Below are positions 1-6,341 of a DNA stretch of 38,478 nucleotides, piece after piece; the first letter of the stretch is position 1, and the number at the start of each line of letters is the position of its first letter. Source of the DNA: CAYPKW01 sp964411425. Lineage in GTDB: Bacteria; Pseudomonadota; Alphaproteobacteria; Dongiales; Dongiaceae. The notes beneath the pieces were generated by a model. The model saw only the letters and a list, made by a program, of their open reading frames with translations, was not told the DNA's origin and did not search any database. The stretch is taken from the NCBI GenBank assembly GCA_964411425.1, contig CAYPKW010000021.1, positions 1-38,478 on the forward strand, in the 5' to 3' direction. The translations under genes were made by a program, and so were the position numbers.

Positions 1-1349
1 TCGCCTTGCGCGCGTTCGAGCGCGGCGCGGGCCGCCGCGATCGCCGCATCGGCGGCGGCGCCCTCCAGCCGGTCCCGCTCCGCCGCCACTTCCTCGCTCT
101 TGAGCGCGAGCCGGGCCAACCGCGGTTCCAATTCCTCGGCCCGCCGCAGCAACGCGTCGGCCGCGGCCTCGACGGCGGCCGTGCGGCGGGACGCGTCGGC
201 GAATTCGGATTCGCAAGCCGCCACCGCCTCGCTCGCCCCGAGTGCCACGGCCGCGGCGCCGGTCGCGGCGTCGGCCAGCGCGCTCGTGTCGAGCTCGCGG
301 CGCTCGGCGGCGAGCCGCTCGACGGCCGCCGCCGCGTCGGCCGCCAGCGTCCGTTCGCGCCCGGTGTCGTCGTCGATCTGCGCCAAACGTCCCTCGGCGG
401 CCGACTTGGCCTGCGCAACGCGCGCCTCCTCCTCGTCGAGCCCTTGGCGCGCCAACGCCAGGCGTTGCAACTCGGTCGCCGCCTCGGCCTCGGCCCGCCG
501 CCTGTCGGGCAGTGCTGCCGCGACCTCGCTTTCCGCCGTGGCGCTCGCCGCGGCCTCGGCCGTCAGGCGGTCGGTTTCCACCCGCGCCAGCGCGAGCGTT
601 TGGCTCGCCTCGTCGAGCCGCGTCGCCAGTTCGCGCCATTGCAGGTGAAACAGCGCCGCCTCGGCGCGGCGCATGCGGTCGTTGAGGCTTCGGTACCGCG
701 CCGCCTGGCGCGCCTGCTTCTTGAGGCCCTGGAGCTGCGTCTCCAGGTTGAGGATCACGTCGTCGAGGCGGGCCAGGTTGGCGTCGGCCGCGCGCAGGCG
801 CAGCTCCGCCTCGTGCCGGCGCGAATGCAGCCCGATGATGCCGGCGGCCTCTTCCAAGAGCGCGCGCCGCTCCACCGGCTTGGCGTTGACGATGGCGCCG
901 ACCCGGCCCTGGCTCACCATCGCGGTCGAATGGGCCCCGGTCGCCGCGTCGGCGAACAGAAGCTGCACGTCGCGGGCGCGCGCCTCGCGGCCGTTCACCC
1001 GATAGCTCGAGCCTTCGGCCCGCTCGATGCGGCGGACGACCTCGATCTCCTCGAACTCGTTGAACTGCGCCGGAGCCTTGCGCTGGGCGTTGTCCAGCAG
1101 CACGGCCACCTCGGCGATGTTGCGCGCCGGGCGGTTGGCATTGCCGCCGAAGATGACGTCGTCCATCTCGCCGCCGCGCATCCGTCTGGCCGAGGTCTCG
1201 CCCATCGCCCAGCGCAGGGCCTCGAGCAGGTTCGACTTGCCGCAGCCATTCGGGCCGACGATGCCGGTCAGCCCCGGCTCGATCGCGAGCTCGGTCGAAT
1301 CGACGAAGGACTTGAATCCGGCGAGCCGGAGTTTGCGGAACTGAACCAT
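1..1349 (-). CDS. smc: Chromosome segregation ATPase SMC, N-terminal part (cut by window edge)
   Basis: SMC compacts and segregates the chromosome as an ATP-driven homodimer working with ScpA and ScpB. The minus-strand frame opens at an ATG ending at 1349 and stays open to the window edge, giving about 449 residues. It shows the SMC head: an N-terminal FKSF segment, Walker A GPNGCGKS (residues 32-39), an RWAMGE segment, and a stretch around residues 120-150 with a Q-loop-like VSQGRV. After roughly residue 160 the sequence becomes Ala/Glu/Arg/Leu-rich, as expected for the ascending coiled coil. The hinge, second coil and C-terminal head lie outside the window. The start follows the upstream dsbA-like stop at 1351 by one base, so the two are probably cotranscribed. 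Confidence 0.95.
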   Translation of the reverse strand, partial: MVQFRKLRLAGFKSFVDSTELAIEPGLTGIVGPNGCGKSNLLEALRWAMGETSARRMRGGEMDDVIFGGNANRPARNIAEVAVLLDNAQRKAPAQFNEFEEIEVVRRIERAEGSSYRVNGREARARDVQLLFADAATGAHSTAMVSQGRVGAIVNAKPVERRALLEEAAGIIGLHSRRHEAELRLRAADANLARLDDVILNLETQLQGLKKQARQAARYRSLNDRMRRAEAALFHLQWRELATRLDEASQTLALARVETDRLTAEAAASATAESEVAAALPDRRRAEAEAATELQRLALARQGLDEEEARVAQAKSAAEGRLAQIDDDTGRERTLAADAAAAVERLAAERRELDTSALADAATGAAAVALGASEAVAACESEFADASRRTAAVEAAADALLRRAEELEPRLARLALKSEEVAAERDRLEGAAADAAIAAARAALERAQG

Positions 1350-1350
1350 C

Positions 1351-2040
1351 CTAAGGCAGTAGCCCCTTCAAGACCTGGTCGAACTCGGCGAGGCTGAGGG
1401 TGCCTGCGTGGATCGTCCCGTTGATGACGAAGGTGGGCGTCGAATCGACGCCGTAGCGTTGCTGCGCGTCCTGGGCGCGGGCGACGATGCGGTCAGCCTT
1501 CACCTGGTCGGCGAAGCAGCCGTCGATGGCGGCCTGGTCGAGTCCGGCGGCGCGCCCCAACTGGCTCAGAGCGGCGCTGGGGTCGGCGGCGGCGCCCCAG
1601 TCGTCCTGGGTGCGGTAGATGACCTCGACCATGCCGAAGTAGCGCTCCTCGGGCACGCAGGCGGCGAGCAGCGCGGCGCTGAGCGCCGGCCGGTTCAGCG
1701 GGAAATCGCGGTACACCAGCCGCGCCAACCCCTTGTCGATATAGCTGGCCTTGAGGTCTGGCAGCGTGTCGTTGTGGAAGCTCGCGCAGTGCGGGCAGGT
1801 CATCGAGGCGTACTCGATGATGGTCACCGGCGCTTCGGCGCTGCCGAGGAACTTGTCGTCGTCGAACAGCTCCGGTTGGCTTATCGCCGCGCTCTCGGTG
1901 GGCGCGGCGTCCTGGCCCGTCTCTACGGCCGCCGGCTCGGGGCCGGAAGGAGCTTCCCTCTCGGCACCCAGCCACAGGTAACCGGCGATGGCCGCGATCG
2001 CTACGACGGCGACGCCGGCTGCCGCCCATGACTTCCGCAA
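1351..2040 (-). CDS. DsbA-family thiol:disulfide oxidoreductase, membrane anchored or exported
   Basis: Thioredoxin-fold protein of 229 residues expected to form or isomerise disulfides in the periplasm. Residues 7-24 are a hydrophobic signal or anchor segment, followed by a Pro/Ala/Glu-rich linker. The DsbA/BdbD-type domain starts near residue 60. The active site is CPHC (82-85) and the cis-proline loop is STPTF (Pro202). Two further cysteines (128 and 175) lie in the helical insertion. The start is a TTG at 2040 preceded by AAGGAG six bases upstream, and no in-frame ATG fits. It precedes smc with a one-base gap, a pairing common in alphaproteobacteria. A dsbB homologue lies about 0.6 kb upstream on the same strand, which supports a periplasmic oxidative-folding role. 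Confidence 0.9.
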   Translation of the reverse strand: MRKSWAAAGVAVVAIAAIAGYLWLGAEREAPSGPEPAAVETGQDAAPTESAAISQPELFDDDKFLGSAEAPVTIIEYASMTCPHCASFHNDTLPDLKASYIDKGLARLVYRDFPLNRPALSAALLAACVPEERYFGMVEVIYRTQDDWGAAADPSAALSQLGRAAGLDQAAIDGCFADQVKADRIVARAQDAQQRYGVDSTPTFVINGTIHAGTLSLAEFDQVLKGLLP

Positions 2041-2126
2041 ATCGGTCTCCTTCGCTACCCGCGCGGCGTCGCGCCGGACTCAAGATTTAGTGGCATGATT
2101 CGCCCAGTCTCGCAATCTCTGCCTCG

Positions 2127-2690
2127 TCATAGCCGTTCGGCCAGCCAGATGGCGAGCCGCGAGCCGGCCCGGATGGCGCCCGCAAGCAACGGATAGCCGG
2201 GGGCGGCTTCGGCGCCGTGGGCGCGGGCGAGCTCGCGGTGCTCGATTTCCTCGGCCCGGAACTTCTCGATCATGGCGCCGAGCTCGCCTTCTTCCGCTCC
2301 CAGTCGGCGAGTCTGGTTCTGGTAATGCGCGTCGATCACCTCCTCGACCGCCACGGTGCACGCCATCGCGGCCTTGGGCCCCATGAGCGCGGTCGCCGCG
2401 CCGAGCGCGTAGCCGGCGACGTGCCACAGCGGGTGGAGGGCGGTGGGACGCACGCGCCGCTCCGCGATCAGGCGCTCGAAGGCCTCCAGGTGGCGGCTCT
2501 CCTGCGCCGCCATGTGGCGGATCGGCTCGGCCTCGGGCGCGTCGCCCAGCACGGCGAGCTGGCCCTCGTAGATGCGCTTCGCGCCATACTCGCCGGCATG
2601 GTCGACCCGGATCATGCGATGCACGATCTCCCGCCCGCTCAAGTCGCCGGGCAGGCGACGCTTGTCGATGGGCTGGCTCAACGGCGCCAC
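2127..2690 (-). CDS. coq7: Coq7-type 2-polyprenyl-3-methyl-6-methoxy-benzoquinol hydroxylase
   Basis: Ferritin-like di-iron monooxygenase that hydroxylates demethoxyubiquinol in ubiquinone biosynthesis at the inner membrane. Diagnostic motifs are DHAGEYGA, an early ESRH iron-ligand motif, a central VAVEEVIDAHY helix and EEIEHRE near the C-terminus, giving the repeated E/ExxH pattern of a four-helix di-iron bundle. The start is uncertain: GTG at 2726 overlaps dsbB by 49 bases, GTG at 2690 by 13, and TTG at 2681 overlaps the dsbB stop as TTGA. I took 2690, which gives 187 residues and fits the family length. The upstream genes dsbB and yqaA are on the same strand and tightly packed. UbiG, a later step in the same pathway, is encoded elsewhere in the window. 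Confidence 0.9.
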   Translation of the reverse strand: MAPLSQPIDKRRLPGDLSGREIVHRMIRVDHAGEYGAKRIYEGQLAVLGDAPEAEPIRHMAAQESRHLEAFERLIAERRVRPTALHPLWHVAGYALGAATALMGPKAAMACTVAVEEVIDAHYQNQTRRLGAEEGELGAMIEKFRAEEIEHRELARAHGAEAAPGYPLLAGAIRAGSRLAIWLAERL

Positions 2691-3178
2691 CGTCCGCGTG
2701 ACCGCGCGATTAGCACCGCCGCCCACAGGCTCGCGAGGCCGGCGGCGGCGGCGTAAAGGAAATTATATCCCGCCATCGACAGGCCGAACAGCGACCACGG
2801 TACCTCGTCGCAGCGCACCGTGGGCGCCGCCAGGATGGCCGCCTTGAACTCCTCGAACGAGGCGCCGGGCGCGAGCGCGCCGCCGCAGGCGGCCGCGCTC
2901 CACCAGTTGTGTTCGACCCCGACGTGGAAGGCGGCGATGGCGGCGGTGACGAAGAAGGCCGCCGCGGCGAAAGCGAGGACGCCGGCAAGATGCTTTGGCC
3001 GTCGCTGGAGCAGCAGGCCGGCCAGCCCCAACGCGAGCGCCACCCCATAGGGATATCGCTGGTAGAGACACAGCGCGCAAGGCAGCAGCCCGCCCCAGTA
3101 TTGCGCCGCGAGCGCAACGGTGAGCGCGGCCGAGGCGGCGGCGGCAACGAAGGCGGGGGCGAGCCGACGGTACGACAC
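2678..3178 (-). CDS. dsbB: Disulfide bond formation protein DsbB
   Basis: Inner-membrane protein of 166 residues that reoxidises DsbA and passes electrons to quinone. Four hydrophobic segments are visible (about 10-27, 44-58, 66-85 and 135-158). The first redox pair sits in PCALCLYQR (Cys34 and Cys37), and the second-loop cysteines are Cys98 and Cys123. The Arg after the first pair (QR) is the usual quinone-contact region. The start is a GTG at 3178, two bases after the TAG of the upstream yqaA-like gene. An in-frame upstream extension is possible but would run back through that gene. A DsbA-like partner is encoded close by, so this is a plausible complete oxidative-folding pair. Confidence 0.9.
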   Translation of the reverse strand: MSYRRLAPAFVAAAASAALTVALAAQYWGGLLPCALCLYQRYPYGVALALGLAGLLLQRRPKHLAGVLAFAAAAFFVTAAIAAFHVGVEHNWWSAAACGGALAPGASFEEFKAAILAAPTVRCDEVPWSLFGLSMAGYNFLYAAAAGLASLWAAVLIARSRGRWRR

Positions 3179-3180
3179 CG

Positions 3181-3762
3181 CTATAACAGATATCGGACGG
3201 CCACGAACCCGCCGGCGACCGCGAGCACGAGCGCCGTCGTGACCAGGGTGAGATAGCGCTCGATGAAGGCGCGGATGGGCGGCCCGAAGCGGCGCAGCAG
3301 CGCCGCCAGCAGGAAGAAGTGCACGCCCCGGGTGACGAGCGAGGCGGCGGCGAAGACGAGGAGGTCGAAGCGCGCGGCGCCACTCGCGATGGTGACCAGC
3401 TTGAAGGGGATCGGGGTCAGGCCCTTGACGAGGATGATCCACAGCCCCCACTCGTTGTAGGCGGTGGTCAGCGCCGCGGCGTCCTCGGCCAAGCCGTAGA
3501 ATTCGATGATCGGGCGGCCGACGCCCTCGTAGAGGAAATGGCCGATGGCGTAGCCGGCGAACCCGCCCAGCACCGAGGCCGCCGTGCACACGAAGGCGAT
3601 GCGCCAGGCGCGGTCGGGCCGGGCGAGAACCATCGGAATCAGCATGGCGTCGGGCGGCACCGGGAAGAACGAGCTCTCGGCGAAGGACACGGCGGCGAGC
3701 GCCCGCTCGGCCTGCGGCCGGCCGGCGAGGGCGAACGTCCAGTCGTACAGTCGGCGCAGCAA
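3181..3762 (-). CDS. YqaA/DedA-like (VTT domain) inner-membrane protein
   Basis: Predicted membrane protein of 193 residues in the VTT/SNARE-associated (DedA/YqaA) family, whose members act in lipid transport and envelope maintenance. The N-terminus LRRLYDWT, the ESSFFPVPPD motif (the E..FFPVPPD signature) and the later GLTPIPFKLVTIASG stretch are typical of the YqaA subgroup. Hydrophobic helices follow throughout. The longest frame begins at an ATG near 3831, but the homologous region begins at a TTG at 3762 preceded by GAGGAGG about ten bases upstream, so I use that start. It is followed after two bases by dsbB, suggesting one transcript. The exact substrate is unknown. Confidence 0.85.
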   Translation of the reverse strand: MLRRLYDWTFALAGRPQAERALAAVSFAESSFFPVPPDAMLIPMVLARPDRAWRIAFVCTAASVLGGFAGYAIGHFLYEGVGRPIIEFYGLAEDAAALTTAYNEWGLWIILVKGLTPIPFKLVTIASGAARFDLLVFAAASLVTRGVHFFLLAALLRRFGPPIRAFIERYLTLVTTALVLAVAGGFVAVRYLL

Positions 3763-3843
3763 GTCCCTGCGGCCTCCTCGGACCGGCGATGGGGCGGCGC
3801 CGGTGTAGCAGCCCGCAGGCGCGCCCGGCAACCGGCGCCTCGG

Positions 3844-3871
3844 TTGCGCCGCCCGGCCGCTCGGCTATGAT
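3844..3871 (+). promoter_or_regulatory. Candidate sigma-70 promoter for tRNA-Leu
   Basis: TTGCGC (3844-3849), a 16-base spacer and TATGAT (3866-3871) lie just upstream of the tRNA. The -10 box ends ten bases before the first tRNA base, so transcription would start close to the 5' end, as is usual for tRNA genes. The call rests on pattern and position only. Confidence 0.5.
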
Positions 3872-3881
3872 GCCGGCGCCT

Positions 3882-3968
3882 GCCCCTGTGGCGGAATTGG
3901 TAGACGCGGCAGACTCAAAATCTGTTGTTCGCAAGGACGTGCTGGTTCGACTCCGGCCAGGGGCACCA
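3882..3968 (+). tRNA. tRNA-Leu (anticodon CAA)
   Basis: A complete 87-base class II tRNA with encoded CCA. The acceptor arms GCCCCTG (3882-3888) and CAGGGGC (3958-3964) pair fully. The anticodon stem GCAGA/TCTGT closes the loop CTCAAAA, giving anticodon CAA for UUG codons. A long variable arm (TGTTCGCAAGGACGTG region) follows, as in leucine tRNAs. The T arm holds TTCGACT. The D arm has the GGTAGACGC pattern. The 3' half is duplicated at 4528-4584, indicating that this tRNA served as an integration or duplication target. Confidence 0.97.
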
Positions 3969-4073
3969 CGATGCACCGTTATAACGCCAAGATGGTCATG
4001 ATTGGGCCCGGGATTGCCCGAACTCGACATATACTGTGGTCTTGGCGGACCGCTTCCAAGGGTGACGGAATCG

Positions 4074-4277
4074 ATGAGCACGAAATATAAGGTCGTCCTC
4101 AGGCGGAGCGACGAGGGTTACAGCATCAGTTGCCCGGGATTGCCCGGATGCTGGTCCCAGGGTGCAACCGAGGCTGAGGCGATCGACAACATCCGAGACG
4201 CCATCGTGGAGTACAAGGCTGCCGTCGCTAGGGCAGTTGTCGGCGAGGATGTTCGGGAAGTCGAAGTGGCCGACTAA
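4074..4277 (+). CDS. hicB: HicB-family antitoxin
   Basis: Antitoxin of 67 residues with the partial RNase H fold of the HicB N-terminal domain. Visible features are the KYKVVLRRSDEGY strand, the SCPGLPGCWSQG turn typical of HicB, and the ATEAEAIDNIRDAI helix. There is no C-terminal DNA-binding domain, so autoregulation would need the short form or another factor. The frame extends upstream to 4002, but the domain begins at the ATG at 4074, preceded by GACGGAA. hicA starts two bases after its stop. A TATACT -10-like box lies at 4030-4035. The pair sits between tRNA-Leu and a tRNA-Leu fragment, and its composition looks less GC-rich than the flanks. Confidence 0.88.
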   Translation: MSTKYKVVLRRSDEGYSISCPGLPGCWSQGATEAEAIDNIRDAIVEYKAAVARAVVGEDVREVEVAD

Positions 4278-4279
4278 CG

Positions 4280-4495
4280 ATGCCGAGCATCCCCGGCGTC
4301 AACCACCGCCGGGCCATTCGCGCCCTCGAAAGGGCAGGTTTCCGGATCGTCCGTGAAGGTCGCAAGCACGTTGTCATGTCCGATGGGGGCCGGTTCCTTA
4401 CCGTCCCGCGCAACGATCCCATCAACGCGTACACCATGGGCGGGATCGTGACGGACGCGGGGCTCGGCGTCGATGATTTCAAGAAACTGCTCTGA
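4280..4495 (+). CDS. hicA: HicA-family mRNA interferase toxin
   Basis: Toxin of 71 residues with the dsRBD-like alpha-beta-beta-beta-alpha HicA fold; family members cleave mRNA and are neutralised by HicB. The N-terminal helix region (INxR-like NHRRAIRALERAGF) is followed by the strand carrying the catalytic histidine, GRKHVVM (His30). The beta-strand RFLTVPRND follows, and the C-terminal helix ends FKKLL. The usual GSH motif is GRKH here, so the glycine-serine pair differs but the histidine is kept. It is encoded two bases after hicB, the reverse of the most common hicA-hicB order. The stop is three bases before the degenerate tRNA copy. Confidence 0.88.
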   Translation: MPSIPGVNHRRAIRALERAGFRIVREGRKHVVMSDGGRFLTVPRNDPINAYTMGGIVTDAGLGVDDFKKLL

Positions 4496-4497
4496 GT

Positions 4498-4584
4498 TCT
4501 CCTTGGGCGGGACTGGTTGACGCGCGGGACTCAAAATCTGTTGTTCGCAAGGACGTGCTGATTCGAGTCCGGCCAGGGGCACCA
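4498..4584 (+). pseudogene. Degenerate tRNA-Leu copy (3' half duplicated)
   Basis: This aligns without gaps to the tRNA-Leu at 3882-3968. The last 57 bases (4528-4584), from the anticodon loop through CCA, match at 55 of 57 positions. The first 30 bases match at only about 20. The acceptor stem has lost pairs 1:72 and 7:66, the anticodon stem is disrupted (CGGGA against TCTGT), and the conserved T-stem G53 has become A. It is therefore unlikely to fold into a working tRNA. The sharp drop in identity at the anticodon stem is what is expected for an att-type junction. Confidence 0.8.
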
Positions 4585-4730
4585 ACGTTTTCGCGAGTTT
4601 CCACCCTATCTCGCCGATCATCAGTCTGCACACAAATCTGCGGCGTAAGCAGTAAGCGACTCGCGATTTTGAGCCTTGCCCGACCCTCGCCGGCCGCCGG
4701 CGCCGCGGCGTCCCGCGCCCGTCTCGAGAC

Positions 4731-4988
4731 TCAACCGCCGCTCAGCGCCTGCACGATTTGCAACTCATCGGTCGGGCGCAGCGACCGCGTCATAGCGAAC
4801 ACCTGCTCGCCGTTGACGAAGAACCGGATATGCGGCCGCATGTTGTCCTGCTCGTCGATCGTGCGGAATCGCAGTCCGGGGTATTGACGGTCGAGGTCCG
4901 CGAGCAATTCGCCGAGCGTGGCGCCGCTCGCTTCGACCTCGCGCTTCTTGGTGTAGGAGCGCAGCGGACTGGGAACAAGCACCTTCAT
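4731..4988 (-). CDS. MoaD/ThiS-family small sulfur-carrier-like protein
   Basis: An 85-residue ubiquitin-fold protein ending in Gly-Gly (ALSGG), the tail that is adenylated and thiocarboxylated in MoaD and ThiS. The strand pattern MKVLVPSPLRSYT, the GATLGELLADLDRQYPGL helix and the FVNGEQV turn match the family. It is the downstream partner of the BNR-repeat gene, which ends 34 bases upstream on the same strand. No moaE, thiG or E1-like enzyme is nearby, so it may serve a pathway other than molybdopterin or thiazole synthesis. A spaced GAGG precedes the ATG by about eight bases. Confidence 0.85.
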   Translation of the reverse strand: MKVLVPSPLRSYTKKREVEASGATLGELLADLDRQYPGLRFRTIDEQDNMRPHIRFFVNGEQVFAMTRSLRPTDELQIVQALSGG

Positions 4989-5022
4989 TGACTGGACCTC
5001 GATACGACAAAATCCCCCGATC

Positions 5023-6231
5023 TCATCGCGGTTCCGCGGCCTCCACCGAATAGATTTCGGGAAGATGGCGCTGGATGCAAGTCCACCGGTTGCCTTCGTG
5101 GCGGCTCATCCACAGCTCTCCACTCGTCGTTCCGAAGTATAGTCCCACGGGCTCCCGCGCGTCCGCCGTCATGGCTTGGCGCTTCACGGTCCACCATGCC
5201 TGACCCTTCGGCAAGCCGGAATCGAGACGCCGCCAGCTCTTTCCGCCATTTCGCGTGACGTACGCGCAGGGGAGCCCCCCCGGGCTTGTGCGCGGCCACA
5301 CGCTCGTGCCGTCCATCGGGAATACCCACACGGTTTCCGCATCGCGCGGATGCACCACCAGCGGAAAGCCGATGTCGCCGACCTTCTTCGGCATGTTCTT
5401 CCCGATACGCACCCACTCGTCCGACGGGCGATCGAGCCGGTAAATCCCGCAGTGATTCTGTTGGTACAGCCTGTCCGGGTTGGTCGGGCAGAGCCGCACG
5501 CAATGTGGATCGTGGAAAGCGATGTTGGCCGGATCGAGATCCTCGACGACTGCGAGTCCTCGCACGATGGGTACCCAGGTTCGGCCGCCGTCGATCGATT
5601 CATGCACACCGCCGGTCGACATCGCCAGGTAGAGGTGAGCAGGGTCGCGCGGGTCGACCATGATCGAGTGCAGCTTCGCGCCATCGGGTGGGGCATTCTG
5701 TTCGCCGCCCATGAACGTCCGGAAATCCGGATTGTCGTTCAGGCCGGACAACGGTTGCCAAGTGACGCCTGCATCGTCGGAGCGGAAGAGCCCTTGCGGC
5801 GAGGTACCCGCGTACCAGGCGTGGGGCTCGCTGGCATGACAAGGGGTGAGCCAGAAGGTGTGATCGACCACGCGGCCCTTCTCGCCCTCGGGCGCTTTCG
5901 GGAAGGCGGGCGGCCGCGCCGCTTCCTTCCAGGTGCGGCCATGATCGGTGGAGCGAAAGATGGTCGGACCGAGGTGACCGGTTTTCGCCGCCGCCAGGAG
6001 AGTCCGCCCGTCCCGCGGGTCGAGCACCAGATGATTGACGATGTGGCCGAGAAAGTGCGGTCCGTCGACTCGCCAACTCTTTCGCGCGGCATCGCCGTGA
6101 TAGAGCCACACACCCTTGCGCGTGCCGACGAGCAGCAACACTCGAACCGGCGGCCGTGCGCGGGGCCTAGGTTTCGCGCCCGTGGTTCGCCCGCGAGTGC
6201 GGACTACTGGTTTCTTGCTGGCGCTCGGCAT
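5023..6231 (-). CDS. BNR/sialidase-like beta-propeller protein
   Basis: A protein of 402 residues with repeated Asp-box/BNR motifs of the type S-x-D-x-G-x-x-W: STDHGRTW, SDDAGVTW, SIDGGRTW and TRNGGKSW. These are spaced as blades of a beta-propeller, as in sialidases, photosynthesis-stability factors and sortilin-like proteins. The catalytic Arg triad of sialidases is not evident, so enzymatic activity is unproven. The N-terminus is basic and lacks a clear signal peptide. Two ATGs are possible; 6231 is chosen because GGAGGG lies six bases upstream, while 6255 would add eight residues. The MoaD/ThiS-like gene follows after 34 bases, so the two probably form one unit. Confidence 0.82.
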   Translation of the reverse strand: MPSASKKPVVRTRGRTTGAKPRPRARPPVRVLLLVGTRKGVWLYHGDAARKSWRVDGPHFLGHIVNHLVLDPRDGRTLLAAAKTGHLGPTIFRSTDHGRTWKEAARPPAFPKAPEGEKGRVVDHTFWLTPCHASEPHAWYAGTSPQGLFRSDDAGVTWQPLSGLNDNPDFRTFMGGEQNAPPDGAKLHSIMVDPRDPAHLYLAMSTGGVHESIDGGRTWVPIVRGLAVVEDLDPANIAFHDPHCVRLCPTNPDRLYQQNHCGIYRLDRPSDEWVRIGKNMPKKVGDIGFPLVVHPRDAETVWVFPMDGTSVWPRTSPGGLPCAYVTRNGGKSWRRLDSGLPKGQAWWTVKRQAMTADAREPVGLYFGTTSGELWMSRHEGNRWTCIQRHLPEIYSVEAAEPR

Positions 6232-6341
6232 TTCGGACCCTCCGCAATTCGCCATGGTCCCCCCATTTCGACGAAGGGGCAACAGGGTGCTTGGCCTCCG
6301 CCCGGCCGCGGGCTATCAAACAGGAGACTGAGGCACGCATC

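Larger units (their letters stand above)
3912..4584 (+). repeat. Direct repeats of the tRNA-Leu 3' half bracketing hicBA
   Basis: Two 57-base direct repeats, 3912-3968 and 4528-4584, differ at two positions. They bracket a 559-base segment holding only hicB and hicA. The repeat starts at the anticodon loop, a classic crossover site for tyrosine integrases, and ends at CCA. No integrase or other mobility gene is present between them. Confidence 0.75.

Noticed and set aside
6..1397. Long plus-strand open frames opposite smc
   Set aside because: High-GC antisense artefacts: low-complexity Arg/Ala sequence against clear SMC on the other strand.
4039..4052. GGTC(N6)GACC inverted repeat upstream of hicB as an operator
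   Set aside because: Only four bases per arm; too short to separate from chance in this GC-rich DNA.
4002..4073. 24-residue extension of HicB
   Set aside because: It lies before the conserved KYKVVL start and reads the promoter region containing TATACT.
2678..4081. A single 467-residue minus-strand frame
   Set aside because: Only its last 166 residues are DsbB; the rest is antisense or out of frame to the yqaA-like gene, the tRNA and the hicB upstream region.
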